This document shows positions 9,200-16,833 of a DNA stretch of 64,000 nt, piece after piece. Numbering within the stretch: position 1 is the first letter of the stretch; each line of letters starts with the position of its first letter. Under the pieces are notes generated by a model that saw only the letters and a list, made by a program, of their open reading frames with translations, was not told the DNA's origin and searched no databases. The position numbers were made by a program, and so were the translations under genes. This stretch comes from CAIVAT01 sp037133475 (GTDB taxonomy: Bacteria; Bacteroidota; Bacteroidia; Bacteroidales; FEN-979): assembly GCA_037133475.1 (NCBI GenBank), contig JBAXOB010000012.1, positions 29,138 through 93,137 on the forward strand. Reading direction: 5' to 3'.

Positions 9200-9350
9200 A
9201 GGATAGCGACCCATCCGGTTGCCTGTCTGTGCACCTCATTTCCCTTTTTTTCATCTCCCCCGTTCCCACGGCGGGATTTCTCTGAATTTTTTCTCACCGG
9301 ATAGGCGGAAAATCAGTAAAACTTCTTAATTTAGCACTAAGAAAAGTAAA

Positions 9351-11096
9351 ATGGATAAGTGTTGGGTGCTAAAACCACAGGGAGATCCTGAAAAAGTACG
9401 GGAGATATCGAAGGCGCTGGGAATCGACCAGTCGCTGGGGAACCTATTGGTTCAGCGTGGGGTGACATCCTATGACCAGGCAAAGACCTTCTTCAGGCCT
9501 TCGCTGGGCGACCTGTTCGATCCCTTCCTGATGAAGGACATGGATAAGGCCATCGCACGCATTGTCAGTGCGGTTGAGAAAAAGGAGCGGATCCTGGTTT
9601 ATGGTGATTACGATGTCGACGGCACTTCGGCCGTTGCGCTGGTATACACCTTCCTGCTTAATTTTCATGAGGAGATCGACTTCTATATACCCGACAGGGA
9701 TAACGAAGGTTATGGCATATCCTTCAAGGGAATTGACTTTGCCTCGGATACCAATGTCAAGCTGATCATTGCCCTCGATTGCGGGATCAAGTCCGTTGAA
9801 AAGGTGGCTTATGCCACAACCAGGGGAATCGACTTTATCATCTGCGATCATCATCGTCCCGGGGCCGAAATTCCGGCCGCCTCCGCCATCCTTGATCCCA
9901 AGCGGAACGATTGCACCTATCCCTATAAAGAGCTGTCGGGTTGCGGCATCGGGTTCAAGCTTATCCAGGCCTATGCCCAGCTCAACCATATTCCCTTCGA
10001 GCAGCTGATCCAGTATCTTGACCTGGTGGTGATCAGCATTGCCTCCGATATCGTTGATATCACGGGCGAAAACCGTATCCTGGCCCATTTCGGGCTCAAA
10101 CTGATCAACTCGAAGCCCCGCCCGGGTCTTGAGGCCCTGCTGCGCTATTCGGCCATGATGAAAAACGACGACGGCATGGGCGGCAATGTCTTCAACAGGG
10201 AACTTACCATTACCGATCTCGTCTTTATGATAGGCCCCAGGATCAATGCCGCCGGGCGGATTGAAAGCGGGAAAAACTCGGTAAGGCTGCTGATCACCCG
10301 GAATCTCGACGATGCAAAACGGGTGGCTGAGCAGATCAATGCCTATAATACCGAGCGGAAAACACTCGATTCACAGGCTACGATACAGGCCGTGGGAATG
10401 ATCGATGAGAATTCACAGCTCAGGTCGGCCCGTTCAACGGTAATTTTTCATCCCAACTGGCATAAAGGGGTTATCGGTATTGTCGCATCCCGGCTTACAG
10501 AAACCTATTACAGGCCTACCATCGTGCTGACCCTCTCCAACGGCCTTATCACCGGTTCGGCAAGGAGTGTGAGGGATTTTGACATCTATGAGGCGGTGGA
10601 TGCCTGCAGCGACCTGCTGGAGCATTTCGGGGGTCATAAATTTGCCGCTGGACTTTCGCTCAAACCCGAAAATCTTGAAAAATTCAGTACGCGGTTTGAA
10701 GCCTTTGTCAGCGACAGGCTCCAGGGGATCGAGCTGGTCCCGGTGCTGGAGATCGACTCCAAACTGCCCCTGAATGTGATCAGCTCCCGGTTTTTCAGTG
10801 TCCTCAAGCAGTTTGCCCCTTTCGGACCCGGCAATATGGCCCCCCTGTTTGTCACCAACGGGGTGATGGATGCAGGCGGGTCGCGTATCGTGGGGAAAAA
10901 TCACCTGAAGCTGAATGTGGTGCACCCGGAGATTGCCGGGGGACCCTTCTCAGCCATTGCTTTCCAGCAGGGTGAGCAGTTCGGGATGATCGAGAAACAG
11001 ATCCCCTTCAACATTTGTTACCATGTGGAGGAAAATGAGTGGAACGGGCTGGTGAATCTCCAGCTCAACATCAAGGATATTAAATTCTCGGATTAG
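9351..11096 (+). CDS. recJ: Single-stranded-DNA-specific exonuclease RecJ
   Basis: The 581-residue 5'-3' ssDNA exonuclease belongs to the DHH superfamily and acts in recombination and repair. Metal-binding motifs are seen in order: DYDVDGTSA (D86-D90), DCGIKS, and CDHHRPG (D166, H167, H168). The DHHA1 part follows with WHKGVIGIVASRL and GSARSVRDFDIYEA...FGGHKFAAGL. The C-terminal OB domain is present, so the gene looks complete. A near-consensus box TAATTTAG at 9327-9334 lies 16 bases before the start. The gene converges on the phosphofructokinase gene and overlaps its end by four bases (stop codons interlocked at 11093-11096). Confidence 0.96.
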   Translation: MDKCWVLKPQGDPEKVREISKALGIDQSLGNLLVQRGVTSYDQAKTFFRPSLGDLFDPFLMKDMDKAIARIVSAVEKKERILVYGDYDVDGTSAVALVYTFLLNFHEEIDFYIPDRDNEGYGISFKGIDFASDTNVKLIIALDCGIKSVEKVAYATTRGIDFIICDHHRPGAEIPAASAILDPKRNDCTYPYKELSGCGIGFKLIQAYAQLNHIPFEQLIQYLDLVVISIASDIVDITGENRILAHFGLKLINSKPRPGLEALLRYSAMMKNDDGMGGNVFNRELTITDLVFMIGPRINAAGRIESGKNSVRLLITRNLDDAKRVAEQINAYNTERKTLDSQATIQAVGMIDENSQLRSARSTVIFHPNWHKGVIGIVASRLTETYYRPTIVLTLSNGLITGSARSVRDFDIYEAVDACSDLLEHFGGHKFAAGLSLKPENLEKFSTRFEAFVSDRLQGIELVPVLEIDSKLPLNVISSRFFSVLKQFAPFGPGNMAPLFVTNGVMDAGGSRIVGKNHLKLNVVHPEIAGGPFSAIAFQQGEQFGMIEKQIPFNICYHVEENEWNGLVNLQLNIKDIKFSD

Positions 11097-12115
11097 CAGG
11101 TTTCCTTGCCGAAGCAGACTCCCATACGGCGTGCTTTTTCGATCAGCGGATGATCTTCGGGAACCAGCCGCAGTTTTCCACCCACATCTGAAAGTGCAAC
11201 AGAGGTAACGGTATCGCCTTTGAGCGAGACCATCTGCCCAAAGCGTTTTTTAGCGATCAGTTCCACCGCGTAGGCGCCGTAACGCGTGGCAAGCACGCGG
11301 TCCATGGGCGAGGGGCTTCCCCCGCGCTGGATATAGCCCAGGATGGTCTCCCTGGTCTCAAGCCCGGTGAGTTCCTTGATGCTGTTGGCAACATATCGGC
11401 CTGCCGGTTCCCCTTTGGGTGTGGGGATTCCCTCGGCCACCACCACGATGGAATAGGGCTTCTTGTTGACGGCCCTTTTTTTAAGACAGCGGGCAACAAA
11501 ATTGATGTCAAAGTTTATTTCGGGCAGCAGGATCACATCGCCACCGCTAGCCATTCCTGAATAGAGCGCCAGCCACCCGGCATGATGCCCCATCACCTCG
11601 ATGACCATGATGCGTTTATGGCTGTTGGCCGTGGTATGAAGCCGGTCGATCGCCTCGGTCGCAATCCACAGGGCAGAATCAAAACCAAAGGTGACATCGG
11701 TCCCGTAAACATCGTTATCGATGGTTTTGGGGATACCGATCACGTTCAGCCCGACCTCTGCCAGCAGGGCAGCCGTGCGCTGCGTGCCGTTGCCCCCGAT
11801 GCAGACCAGGGCATCGAGCCCGAGCTCCTGGTAGTGCTTTTTAATGAGTTTTGGCTTGTCGATGGCATTGAAGGTGGCTCCCTTCTTGAAGGGATTTTCC
11901 CGCGAGGTGCCCAGGATGGTGCCACCCAGGGTGAGAATGCCCGACAGCACGTTTTCATCGAGCTGAACATATTCTTCATTGATCAGGCCGAGGAAGCCGG
12001 AGGAGATGCCGATCACCTCCATACCATACTCGAGGATGGCGGTTTTACCGACTCCCCTGATGGCTGCATTGATGCCGGGGCAGTCGCCTCCGGCCGTTAA
12101 AATGCCGATACGCAT
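11093..12115 (-). CDS. pfkA: 6-phosphofructokinase, probably ATP-dependent group III type
   Basis: The 340-residue product phosphorylates fructose 6-phosphate at C1 in glycolysis. It starts MRIGILTAGGDCPGINAAIR. It has GGNGT (107-111), PKTIDND (129-135, catalytic Asp133), the MGHHAGW region and the late GYIQRGG. In E. coli numbering, N109 replaces Asp103, G110 matches the Gly104 that permits ATP, and K130 replaces Gly124 with the lysine seen in PPi-type and group III enzymes. Gly104 with Lys124 is the pattern of group III ATP enzymes; the asparagine is unusual. It is nine bases downstream of the coiled-coil membrane protein on the same strand and likely cotranscribed with it. It converges with recJ. 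Confidence 0.92.
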   Translation of the reverse strand: MRIGILTAGGDCPGINAAIRGVGKTAILEYGMEVIGISSGFLGLINEEYVQLDENVLSGILTLGGTILGTSRENPFKKGATFNAIDKPKLIKKHYQELGLDALVCIGGNGTQRTAALLAEVGLNVIGIPKTIDNDVYGTDVTFGFDSALWIATEAIDRLHTTANSHKRIMVIEVMGHHAGWLALYSGMASGGDVILLPEINFDINFVARCLKKRAVNKKPYSIVVVAEGIPTPKGEPAGRYVANSIKELTGLETRETILGYIQRGGSPSPMDRVLATRYGAYAVELIAKKRFGQMVSLKGDTVTSVALSDVGGKLRLVPEDHPLIEKARRMGVCFGKETC

Positions 12116-12124
12116 AAAAATATG

Positions 12125-13024
12125 TTATTTCAGATCAAATGAACCAGCTCCGATTTCCTTGTCATCGGCAAATACGGTAACAATATACTTTCCCTTCATG
12201 GCAGCGCTTTCATCATCCTTTTTGGTCCAGGCTACGCTTACATTCATAGCCTTTCCCTGGTAATCGATGTCTTCGCGGAGGGAGAAGGGAATGGTCTGCC
12301 CGTTAAAGGTGAAGGTGTCGTATTTGCTCTTGATCACGACCACCTTGTCGGGGCGTTGGATGCGGATATAGACTATCTTTTTGCCGGAGGGTACCAGCGG
12401 GTTTTCGCCGATGGTAAAAGTAACCCTGATGCGTTGTGCCCTGCTGGCCTTATCGGTAAGCTCCTCCTTGGTCTTGCCCGACTTCAGCTTGTAAGCGCTG
12501 GCAGTCACATCGTATGCTTTGATAAAGGCAGCCTGGTTCATCTTCTCCTTCAGTTCCTCCTTGTCCTTGATCAGGTTCTGGTTCCGGTGCTGTTCGGTCT
12601 TAACCTCCTGGCGGATGCGGTCGTTTTCGGCCGTCAGCTCGCGGTTCACCGTGTAGAGTGAATCCATCTGCCTGACATAGCCCTGGGCCACCTTCTGCAG
12701 CATCTCCAGCTTCTTGCGGATCTTGTTGTATTCCCATTCGGTGTCCAGTAATTTCTTGATCTCGACGGCATTTTTTTGGATAATGCTGTCCTTCGACCTT
12801 AATGAATCGGAGAGGGCGCCGTAGGAAACCTTGATTTTATTGTGCTCCGTCATCAGGGAGTCGAGGTTGTGCTGGAGTTCTGTCTTTTCAGACTCCTTCT
12901 CTTTGACCAGTTTTAACAATTGCGACCGCTGAATAAAGAGCCAAAAGAGCAGTATGAGTACAAGAATAGCTACAACCGCCAGGTAAACCTTGTATTTCCG
13001 GGTTGAGGAGTTTTGTTCTTCCAT
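12125..13024 (-). CDS. Inner-membrane-anchored coiled-coil protein with C-terminal beta domain, unknown function
   Basis: The 299-residue product has a cytoplasmic basic N-terminus and one membrane helix (about 13-31, VYLAVVAILVLILLFWLFI). A long coiled coil follows at about 35-165 with heptad-like Leu and Lys/Glu, then a C-terminal beta-rich domain (about 175-299) containing VTFTIGENPLVPSGKKIVYI and YIVTVFADDKEIGAGSFDL. This architecture, one TM then coiled coil then small beta domain, recurs in Bacteroidota without an assigned role. A structural envelope or periplasmic scaffold function is a guess. It precedes pfkA by nine bases. A consensus -7 box lies at 13055-13062. Confidence 0.75.
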   Translation of the reverse strand: MEEQNSSTRKYKVYLAVVAILVLILLFWLFIQRSQLLKLVKEKESEKTELQHNLDSLMTEHNKIKVSYGALSDSLRSKDSIIQKNAVEIKKLLDTEWEYNKIRKKLEMLQKVAQGYVRQMDSLYTVNRELTAENDRIRQEVKTEQHRNQNLIKDKEELKEKMNQAAFIKAYDVTASAYKLKSGKTKEELTDKASRAQRIRVTFTIGENPLVPSGKKIVYIRIQRPDKVVVIKSKYDTFTFNGQTIPFSLREDIDYQGKAMNVSVAWTKKDDESAAMKGKYIVTVFADDKEIGAGSFDLK

Positions 13025-13054
13025 AAAAATCTGAATTTTCCACTATAACAGGTG

Positions 13055-13062
13055 CAAAGATA
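13055..13062 (-). promoter_or_regulatory. -7 promoter element for the coiled-coil protein / pfkA operon
   Basis: On the minus strand this reads TATCTTTG (consensus TAnnTTTG), 31 bases before the start of the coiled-coil protein gene. Confidence 0.5.
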
Positions 13063-13179
13063 AAATAAAATCAGGAGTATGCCACCCCGAATTCCGTTTA
13101 ATGGAACTGAATAATGGTGCAACCTGATTGTTCCATGATATGCGAAATTGGGGCGTACTTCAGCAATTGAAATATTTAT

Positions 13180-13187
13180 TATCTTTG
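13180..13187 (+). promoter_or_regulatory. -7 promoter element of the MNT/HEPN remnant
   Basis: TATCTTTG lies only five bases before the ATG of the nucleotidyltransferase gene, so the transcript would have almost no leader. This close spacing supports the start at 13193. Confidence 0.45.
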
Positions 13188-13192
13188 TCCAT

Positions 13193-13492
13193 ATGGATGA
13201 GGTAGAACGCAACATTCAATCCATTAAAAAATTGTTTATCAATCACAGCGTGGACAAACTTTACCTGTTTGGTTCGATCCTTGGAAATGATTTCAATGAA
13301 AAAAGTGACATCGATTTGGTTGTGAGTTTTAAAAAAACTGAGTTACTGAAATATTCCGACAACTATTTCGACTTTAAATTTTCATTGGAAGATTTATTTA
13401 ACCGGCCTGTTGATCTTCTTGAGGAGACGTCCATAAAAAACCCATATTTTCTTGAATCGTTAAATGAATCAAAAAAATTAATTTATGGATAG
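13193..13492 (+). CDS. MntA-like minimal nucleotidyltransferase (antitoxin of an MNT/HEPN pair)
   Basis: The 99-residue protein has the minimal nucleotidyltransferase core. LFGSILGNDF carries the GS motif (G27-S28), followed by SDIDLVVSF with the catalytic Asp39 and Asp41. A third acidic residue is expected on a later strand, possibly in RPVDLLEE. Such proteins AMPylate and neutralise a neighbouring HEPN ribonuclease (type VII toxin-antitoxin). The ATG at 13193 follows the promoter by five bases; an upstream in-frame start at 13148 would precede the promoter. Its stop overlaps the start of a HEPN reading frame by eight bases, the standard arrangement, but that partner is truncated. Base composition is clearly more AT-rich than the flanking core genes. 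Confidence 0.85.
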   Translation: MDEVERNIQSIKKLFINHSVDKLYLFGSILGNDFNEKSDIDLVVSFKKTELLKYSDNYFDFKFSLEDLFNRPVDLLEETSIKNPYFLESLNESKKLIYG

Positions 13493-13637
13493 AGAAATCA
13501 GGACATGGCTTTATGATATCCTGAAAGCAATTGAGGAGATTGAACAATTTCCACCTCCGGGCCAGAGATTTTTTGAAGAGTATAGAAATGATCTTAAGAC
13601 AAAACGGGCGGTTGAAAGGAATCTTGAAAATAATTAA
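13485..13637 (+). pseudogene. Truncated HEPN (DUF86-type) toxin remnant
   Basis: A reading frame beginning MDREIRTWLYDILKAIEEIE and continuing through FFEEYRNDLKTKRAVERNLE matches the N-terminal half of DUF86 HEPN ribonucleases, which are about 110-120 residues long. It stops after 50 residues. The next expected residues (NLEII...) are reached by skipping one A in the A4 run at 13627-13630. That frame also stops soon, at 13666-13668, so there is both a frameshift and loss of the C-terminal half. The HEPN catalytic R-x4-6-H motif, found in the second half of the family, is absent. The toxin is therefore almost certainly dead. Confidence 0.75.
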
Positions 13638-13742
13638 TGACCTACCGAGACTTAAGTCGAAAATCTAACCTTCTCTTATGCTCGATGATAAATTGAAATT
13701 GATAGAAAATAGGAGGAAAATATTTGTAAATGTATAATATGT

Positions 13743-13750
13743 TATATTTG
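13743..13750 (+). promoter_or_regulatory. -7 promoter element upstream of the DUF1566-type lipoprotein
   Basis: TATATTTG, with TTTG at 13723-13726 (16 bases upstream) as a possible -33 element. It lies 105 bases before the start codon of the lipoprotein gene. Confidence 0.4.
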
Positions 13751-13855
13751 TTCACGCCTTTTTGGGACAAACCAATTGTTCTTTAATTGCCAGTATCCAT
13801 AGGAATTGATAATAACCTTTCTACTAATTGAATAATTGTCACCAAAAACAAAGCC

Positions 13856-15274
13856 ATGACAAAACAAACAACATTTTTGGTTTATTTTTTAGCAATTATG
13901 AGTTTGGCCCTGGTGGTTATCTGCAGTTGCAAGAAGAAAGAAGAAGTAAACACATCAGTACCAGTGTTAACCACTAATGTGGTTGTTGAAATTACGGATA
14001 TTTCAGCAACCTGTGGTGGAAATATTATTTCAGGTGGCGGTTCGGCAATAACTGAATACGGAGTTTGCTGGACCTCATCTGGAACATCCCCTACAATTAA
14101 TGATCAAAAGTCGACAGATGGATCAGGGACAGGATCATTTACCAGCACTATTACAGGGCTTTTGCAAGGAGTTACTTATTATGTGCGGGCTTATGCCACA
14201 AACAGCCATGGGACAGGCTATGGGAATGTTCAATACTTTACCACTGTGGGTTTTCCTAAAGTTGTTACATCAGCAGTTATAAATATTACAGATACTACAG
14301 CTACTTGTGGTGGAAACATTACTTCTGACGGTGGCTTGGCAATAACTGAACGCGGAGTTTGCTGGAACTCCTATGGAACATCTCCTACAATTTATGACCA
14401 TAAGTCAATAGATGGGTCTGGGACAGGAATATATACCAGTACAATCACAGGGATATTGCAAGGAGTTACTTATTACGTGCGGGCTTATGCTACAAATAGT
14501 TTAGGCACCAGCTATGGTGATGTTCAAAACTTTATCTCAATAGGGGTCCCCAAACTTGTTACTTCAGCAGATTTTGCGAATGTGGCTGGCAATTCCGCAA
14601 CCGGGAGCGGCAGTATTACCAGTGATGGAGGTAGCCCGGTTATCGGTAAGGGATTGTGTTGGAGCATAAGCCCAAACCCGACTTTAGCAAATAGTTTTTC
14701 AACTGACCTCTCTGCACACCTTACAAATTTAGTTCCTAATACTGTTTATTATGTAAAAGCTTACGCAAAAAACATTAAAGGTACCGGTTATGGAAACCAG
14801 GTTACATTTAATTCTGGCTATATGTATGGCTTTTCATATGCAGGGGGATTGGTGTTTTATAATGATGGCAATGGTCATGGTATGGTTTGTGCACCAACTG
14901 ACCAAAGTTCCGGAGCAAAATGGGGTTGCCCCGGTTTGTTCTTCGGTTCGGGATCTGTTAATATAGGAGCTGGTCTGACAAATACCAACGGGATAGTTCT
15001 CTGGTGTACAACTCCCAATATAGCCGCAAGAATATGCAGTGATTTGTCATTAAATTCCTATAATGATTGGTATTTACCATCAGATGGAGAATTGGGGACA
15101 ATGGATAATAATTTGAATCAACAAGGACTGGGAGGTTTTGTTAATACATGGTACTGGAGTTCTTCATTTGAGGCGGGATATGATAATGCATACGCAAGGA
15201 ATATAGGCAATAACGGAGTTGGGTCTTTATCGAGAAATGATTCTTATCATGTTCGCGCTGCGCGAAATTTTTAA
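13856..15274 (+). CDS. Lipoprotein with fibronectin-III-like repeats and C-terminal DUF1566/Lcl-type domain
   Basis: The 472-residue product has a lipoprotein signal (hydrophobic core to about 22, Cys25 followed by KKK). Three Ig/FN3-like repeats of about 98, 98 and 85 residues follow. Each contains a ...ATCGGNI/GSGSI.SDGG...ERGVCW...YYVRAYATN pattern; the first two are nearly identical. The C-terminal domain (about 325-472) has WGCPG, DWYLPSDGELGTM, YWSSS and a final VRAARNF, as in DUF1566/Lcl domains of surface adhesins. It is probably an outer-surface binding protein. It lies in an AT-rich pocket with the TA remnant and faces a shorter paralogue at 15637-16500. Confidence 0.8.
   Translation: MTKQTTFLVYFLAIMSLALVVICSCKKKEEVNTSVPVLTTNVVVEITDISATCGGNIISGGGSAITEYGVCWTSSGTSPTINDQKSTDGSGTGSFTSTITGLLQGVTYYVRAYATNSHGTGYGNVQYFTTVGFPKVVTSAVINITDTTATCGGNITSDGGLAITERGVCWNSYGTSPTIYDHKSIDGSGTGIYTSTITGILQGVTYYVRAYATNSLGTSYGDVQNFISIGVPKLVTSADFANVAGNSATGSGSITSDGGSPVIGKGLCWSISPNPTLANSFSTDLSAHLTNLVPNTVYYVKAYAKNIKGTGYGNQVTFNSGYMYGFSYAGGLVFYNDGNGHGMVCAPTDQSSGAKWGCPGLFFGSGSVNIGAGLTNTNGIVLWCTTPNIAARICSDLSLNSYNDWYLPSDGELGTMDNNLNQQGLGGFVNTWYWSSSFEAGYDNAYARNIGNNGVGSLSRNDSYHVRAARNF
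13994..14570 (+). repeat. 294-bp intragenic tandem duplication (FN3-like repeat units)
   Basis: Two adjacent units start at 13994 (ACGGATATTTCAGCAACC) and 14288 (ACAGATACTACAGCTACT), a 294-base or 98-residue period. They are strongly similar at both DNA and protein level, which indicates recent internal duplication within the lipoprotein gene. Confidence 0.75.
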
Positions 15275-15636
15275 CATTTAATTTACCTCTGCCAATTTGA
15301 TAAAGCTTTCCGTTGTTATTGTTGCACTGTTTTTGTGAATGCTGCAATGTCTCAATAGTACTGGAAGAATCCATTACCTCGGGGTTACTCATTAAATTCA
15401 ATTTTTTCCCCTGGTCTGGCACTGGATATTTGGTTGGGGTGTCTGGTACCGAAAAAAAACAACCGATGGCCGCGGTCCACTCGGAACCGGTGAAAATAAA
15501 CCTGTATAAAATTCACACAAGCTATATCCGGACCCGGCCTTTAAGGACCTTACCATTGAAACAGTTGCTAAGGGAGCTCTTTTTGTAATTAGTTTCAATG
15601 GCGTGCATCTCCGGCCACAGTAAATAATACGCCGGC
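15275..15636. other. 362-base gap between convergent lipoprotein genes
   Basis: No gene is supported here on either strand and I see no promoter or terminator. A short open stretch on the plus strand (about 15500-15615) reads PDPAFKDLTIETVAKG and may be a coding remnant, but it has no start and no recognisable relative. Confidence 0.3.
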
Positions 15637-16500
15637 CTAAAAAATCCTGATCGCCCTGACCTGGAGGAATCCGTTTTTACTGCTGCCAATTATCTCCCCT
15701 GTGGAAAAGTGCTGTGAGTATGCCTGGTTCGCATCATACTGTGATGAACTCCAGTAGTAGTCGTTGCTGAATTCGCCGATGAAATCCCTCTTGAGGAACA
15801 TCAGGTTCAGTTCATCTTTCGAGGGTAAAAACCAGTCTGATTTTCCATTCAGGATAAGCCCGTCGCAGACGCCTGCGGCAATCTGTTTTTCGGCACATGC
15901 GGCGATGATGGTTTTGGTATTGGGTTGTCCGGTACCAAGGCTCCTGCCGGTTCCGGGAATTGATAACCCGGGGCATCCCCATGACAACGAATATTCGCTG
16001 GTTGCCGCAATCAGGCCGTGCTGGGCAGTCCCGTCAACATAGAAAACAATGCCGCCTCCATAATTCTGGCCCGGGAAATAATGGAACACGGTGCTGGTAT
16101 AAAAACTCACCCTGTTGCCGTATGTTGTACCCTGGCTGTTTGTGGCATAAGCCCTTATGAAGTAAATAGTGTCGCCGGTCAGCAAATCCAGGGAGCTGGA
16201 AAAGTCCCCGGCTCCGGTTCCGTCCTGCGTATGGCTGCCGGCAATTGTCGGTAAGTTGGGAGCCAAACAATAACAGATGCCCCTTGCCGTGACAGCACTT
16301 GTCCCCTCAGCGGTCACCGTTCCCCCGGTCAAGGCGCTATGTGCGCCGGTCACCGTCACGGCAGTGTTCGTGGTCACCGATGGTAACAATGGAGCCTGAA
16401 CGGTTGCCGTTTCCGTTTTTTTTGCGCAACCCGCCGCCAGGACCAGTAATAAAACCGCTCCCATTGCCACAAAAAACCAACCAATTATCCTTGTATTCAT
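15637..16500 (-). CDS. Lipoprotein with one FN3-like repeat and DUF1566/Lcl-type domain
   Basis: The 287-residue product is a shorter paralogue of the lipoprotein at 13856-15274. It has a lipobox LAAGC with Cys25 and one Ig/FN3-like repeat (about 40-135, GGTVTAEGTSAVTARGICY ... YFIRAYATNSQGTTYG). A C-terminal domain follows with GGGIVFYVDG, WGCPG, SDWFLPSKDELNLM, YYWSSSQYD and the ending QVRAIRIF. The shared order and motifs show common descent, yet base composition is higher in GC than the long copy, so the two copies are not a fresh duplication. It is likely an outer-surface lipoprotein with a ligand that cannot be inferred. Confidence 0.8.
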   Translation of the reverse strand: MNTRIIGWFFVAMGAVLLLVLAAGCAKKTETATVQAPLLPSVTTNTAVTVTGAHSALTGGTVTAEGTSAVTARGICYCLAPNLPTIAGSHTQDGTGAGDFSSSLDLLTGDTIYFIRAYATNSQGTTYGNRVSFYTSTVFHYFPGQNYGGGIVFYVDGTAQHGLIAATSEYSLSWGCPGLSIPGTGRSLGTGQPNTKTIIAACAEKQIAAGVCDGLILNGKSDWFLPSKDELNLMFLKRDFIGEFSNDYYWSSSQYDANQAYSQHFSTGEIIGSSKNGFLQVRAIRIF

Positions 16501-16535
16501 GTTTCAAAAGGGTATAAACCGATATTAATGATAAA

Positions 16536-16624
16536 CCTCTCCCCGGCCCTTCCTGGGTTACGCTAAATGACCTCTCCCCGGCCCTCCCTGGGTTACGCTA
16601 AATGACCTCTCCCCGGCCCTCCCC
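16536..16624. repeat. 35-bp tandem repeat, 2.5 copies
   Basis: Units CCTCTCCCCGGCCCT(T/C)CCTG... start at 16536, 16571 and 16606 (the last partial), each ending GGGTTACGCTAAATGA. Units one and two differ by one base. It lies upstream of the minus-strand lipoprotein gene in a 333-base non-coding gap. Confidence 0.85.
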
Positions 16625-16740
16625 TTGAAGGGGAGGGAGAGCCTATCCCAAACCCCTCACCGTTTTGAATGGTGGAGCGTGCAAAAATGCAAAAAAGTAA
16701 AACAGCATCCCATTTTACTTTTCTGCACTTCATCATTTCC

Positions 16741-16830
16741 TGCATTCCTGCATTCCTGCATTCCTGCATTCCTGCATTATTTGCATTGCCTTCATTCCCG
16801 CATTCCTGCATTCCCGCATTCCTGCATTCC
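16741..16830. repeat. 8-bp microsatellite (TGCATTCC)n
   Basis: Four perfect TGCATTCC units (16741-16772) and one partial are followed by a degenerate spacer. Five further units then alternate between T/C at the first base (16791-16830). The array ends four bases before the stop codon of the C69 peptidase gene. Reading frames through it encode low-complexity peptide and are not credible genes. Confidence 0.85.
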
Positions 16831-16833
16831 CTC

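Noticed and set aside
11093..12115. PPi-dependent phosphofructokinase
   Set aside because: The Gly after GGN favours ATP; the PPi-type GGDD motif is absent.
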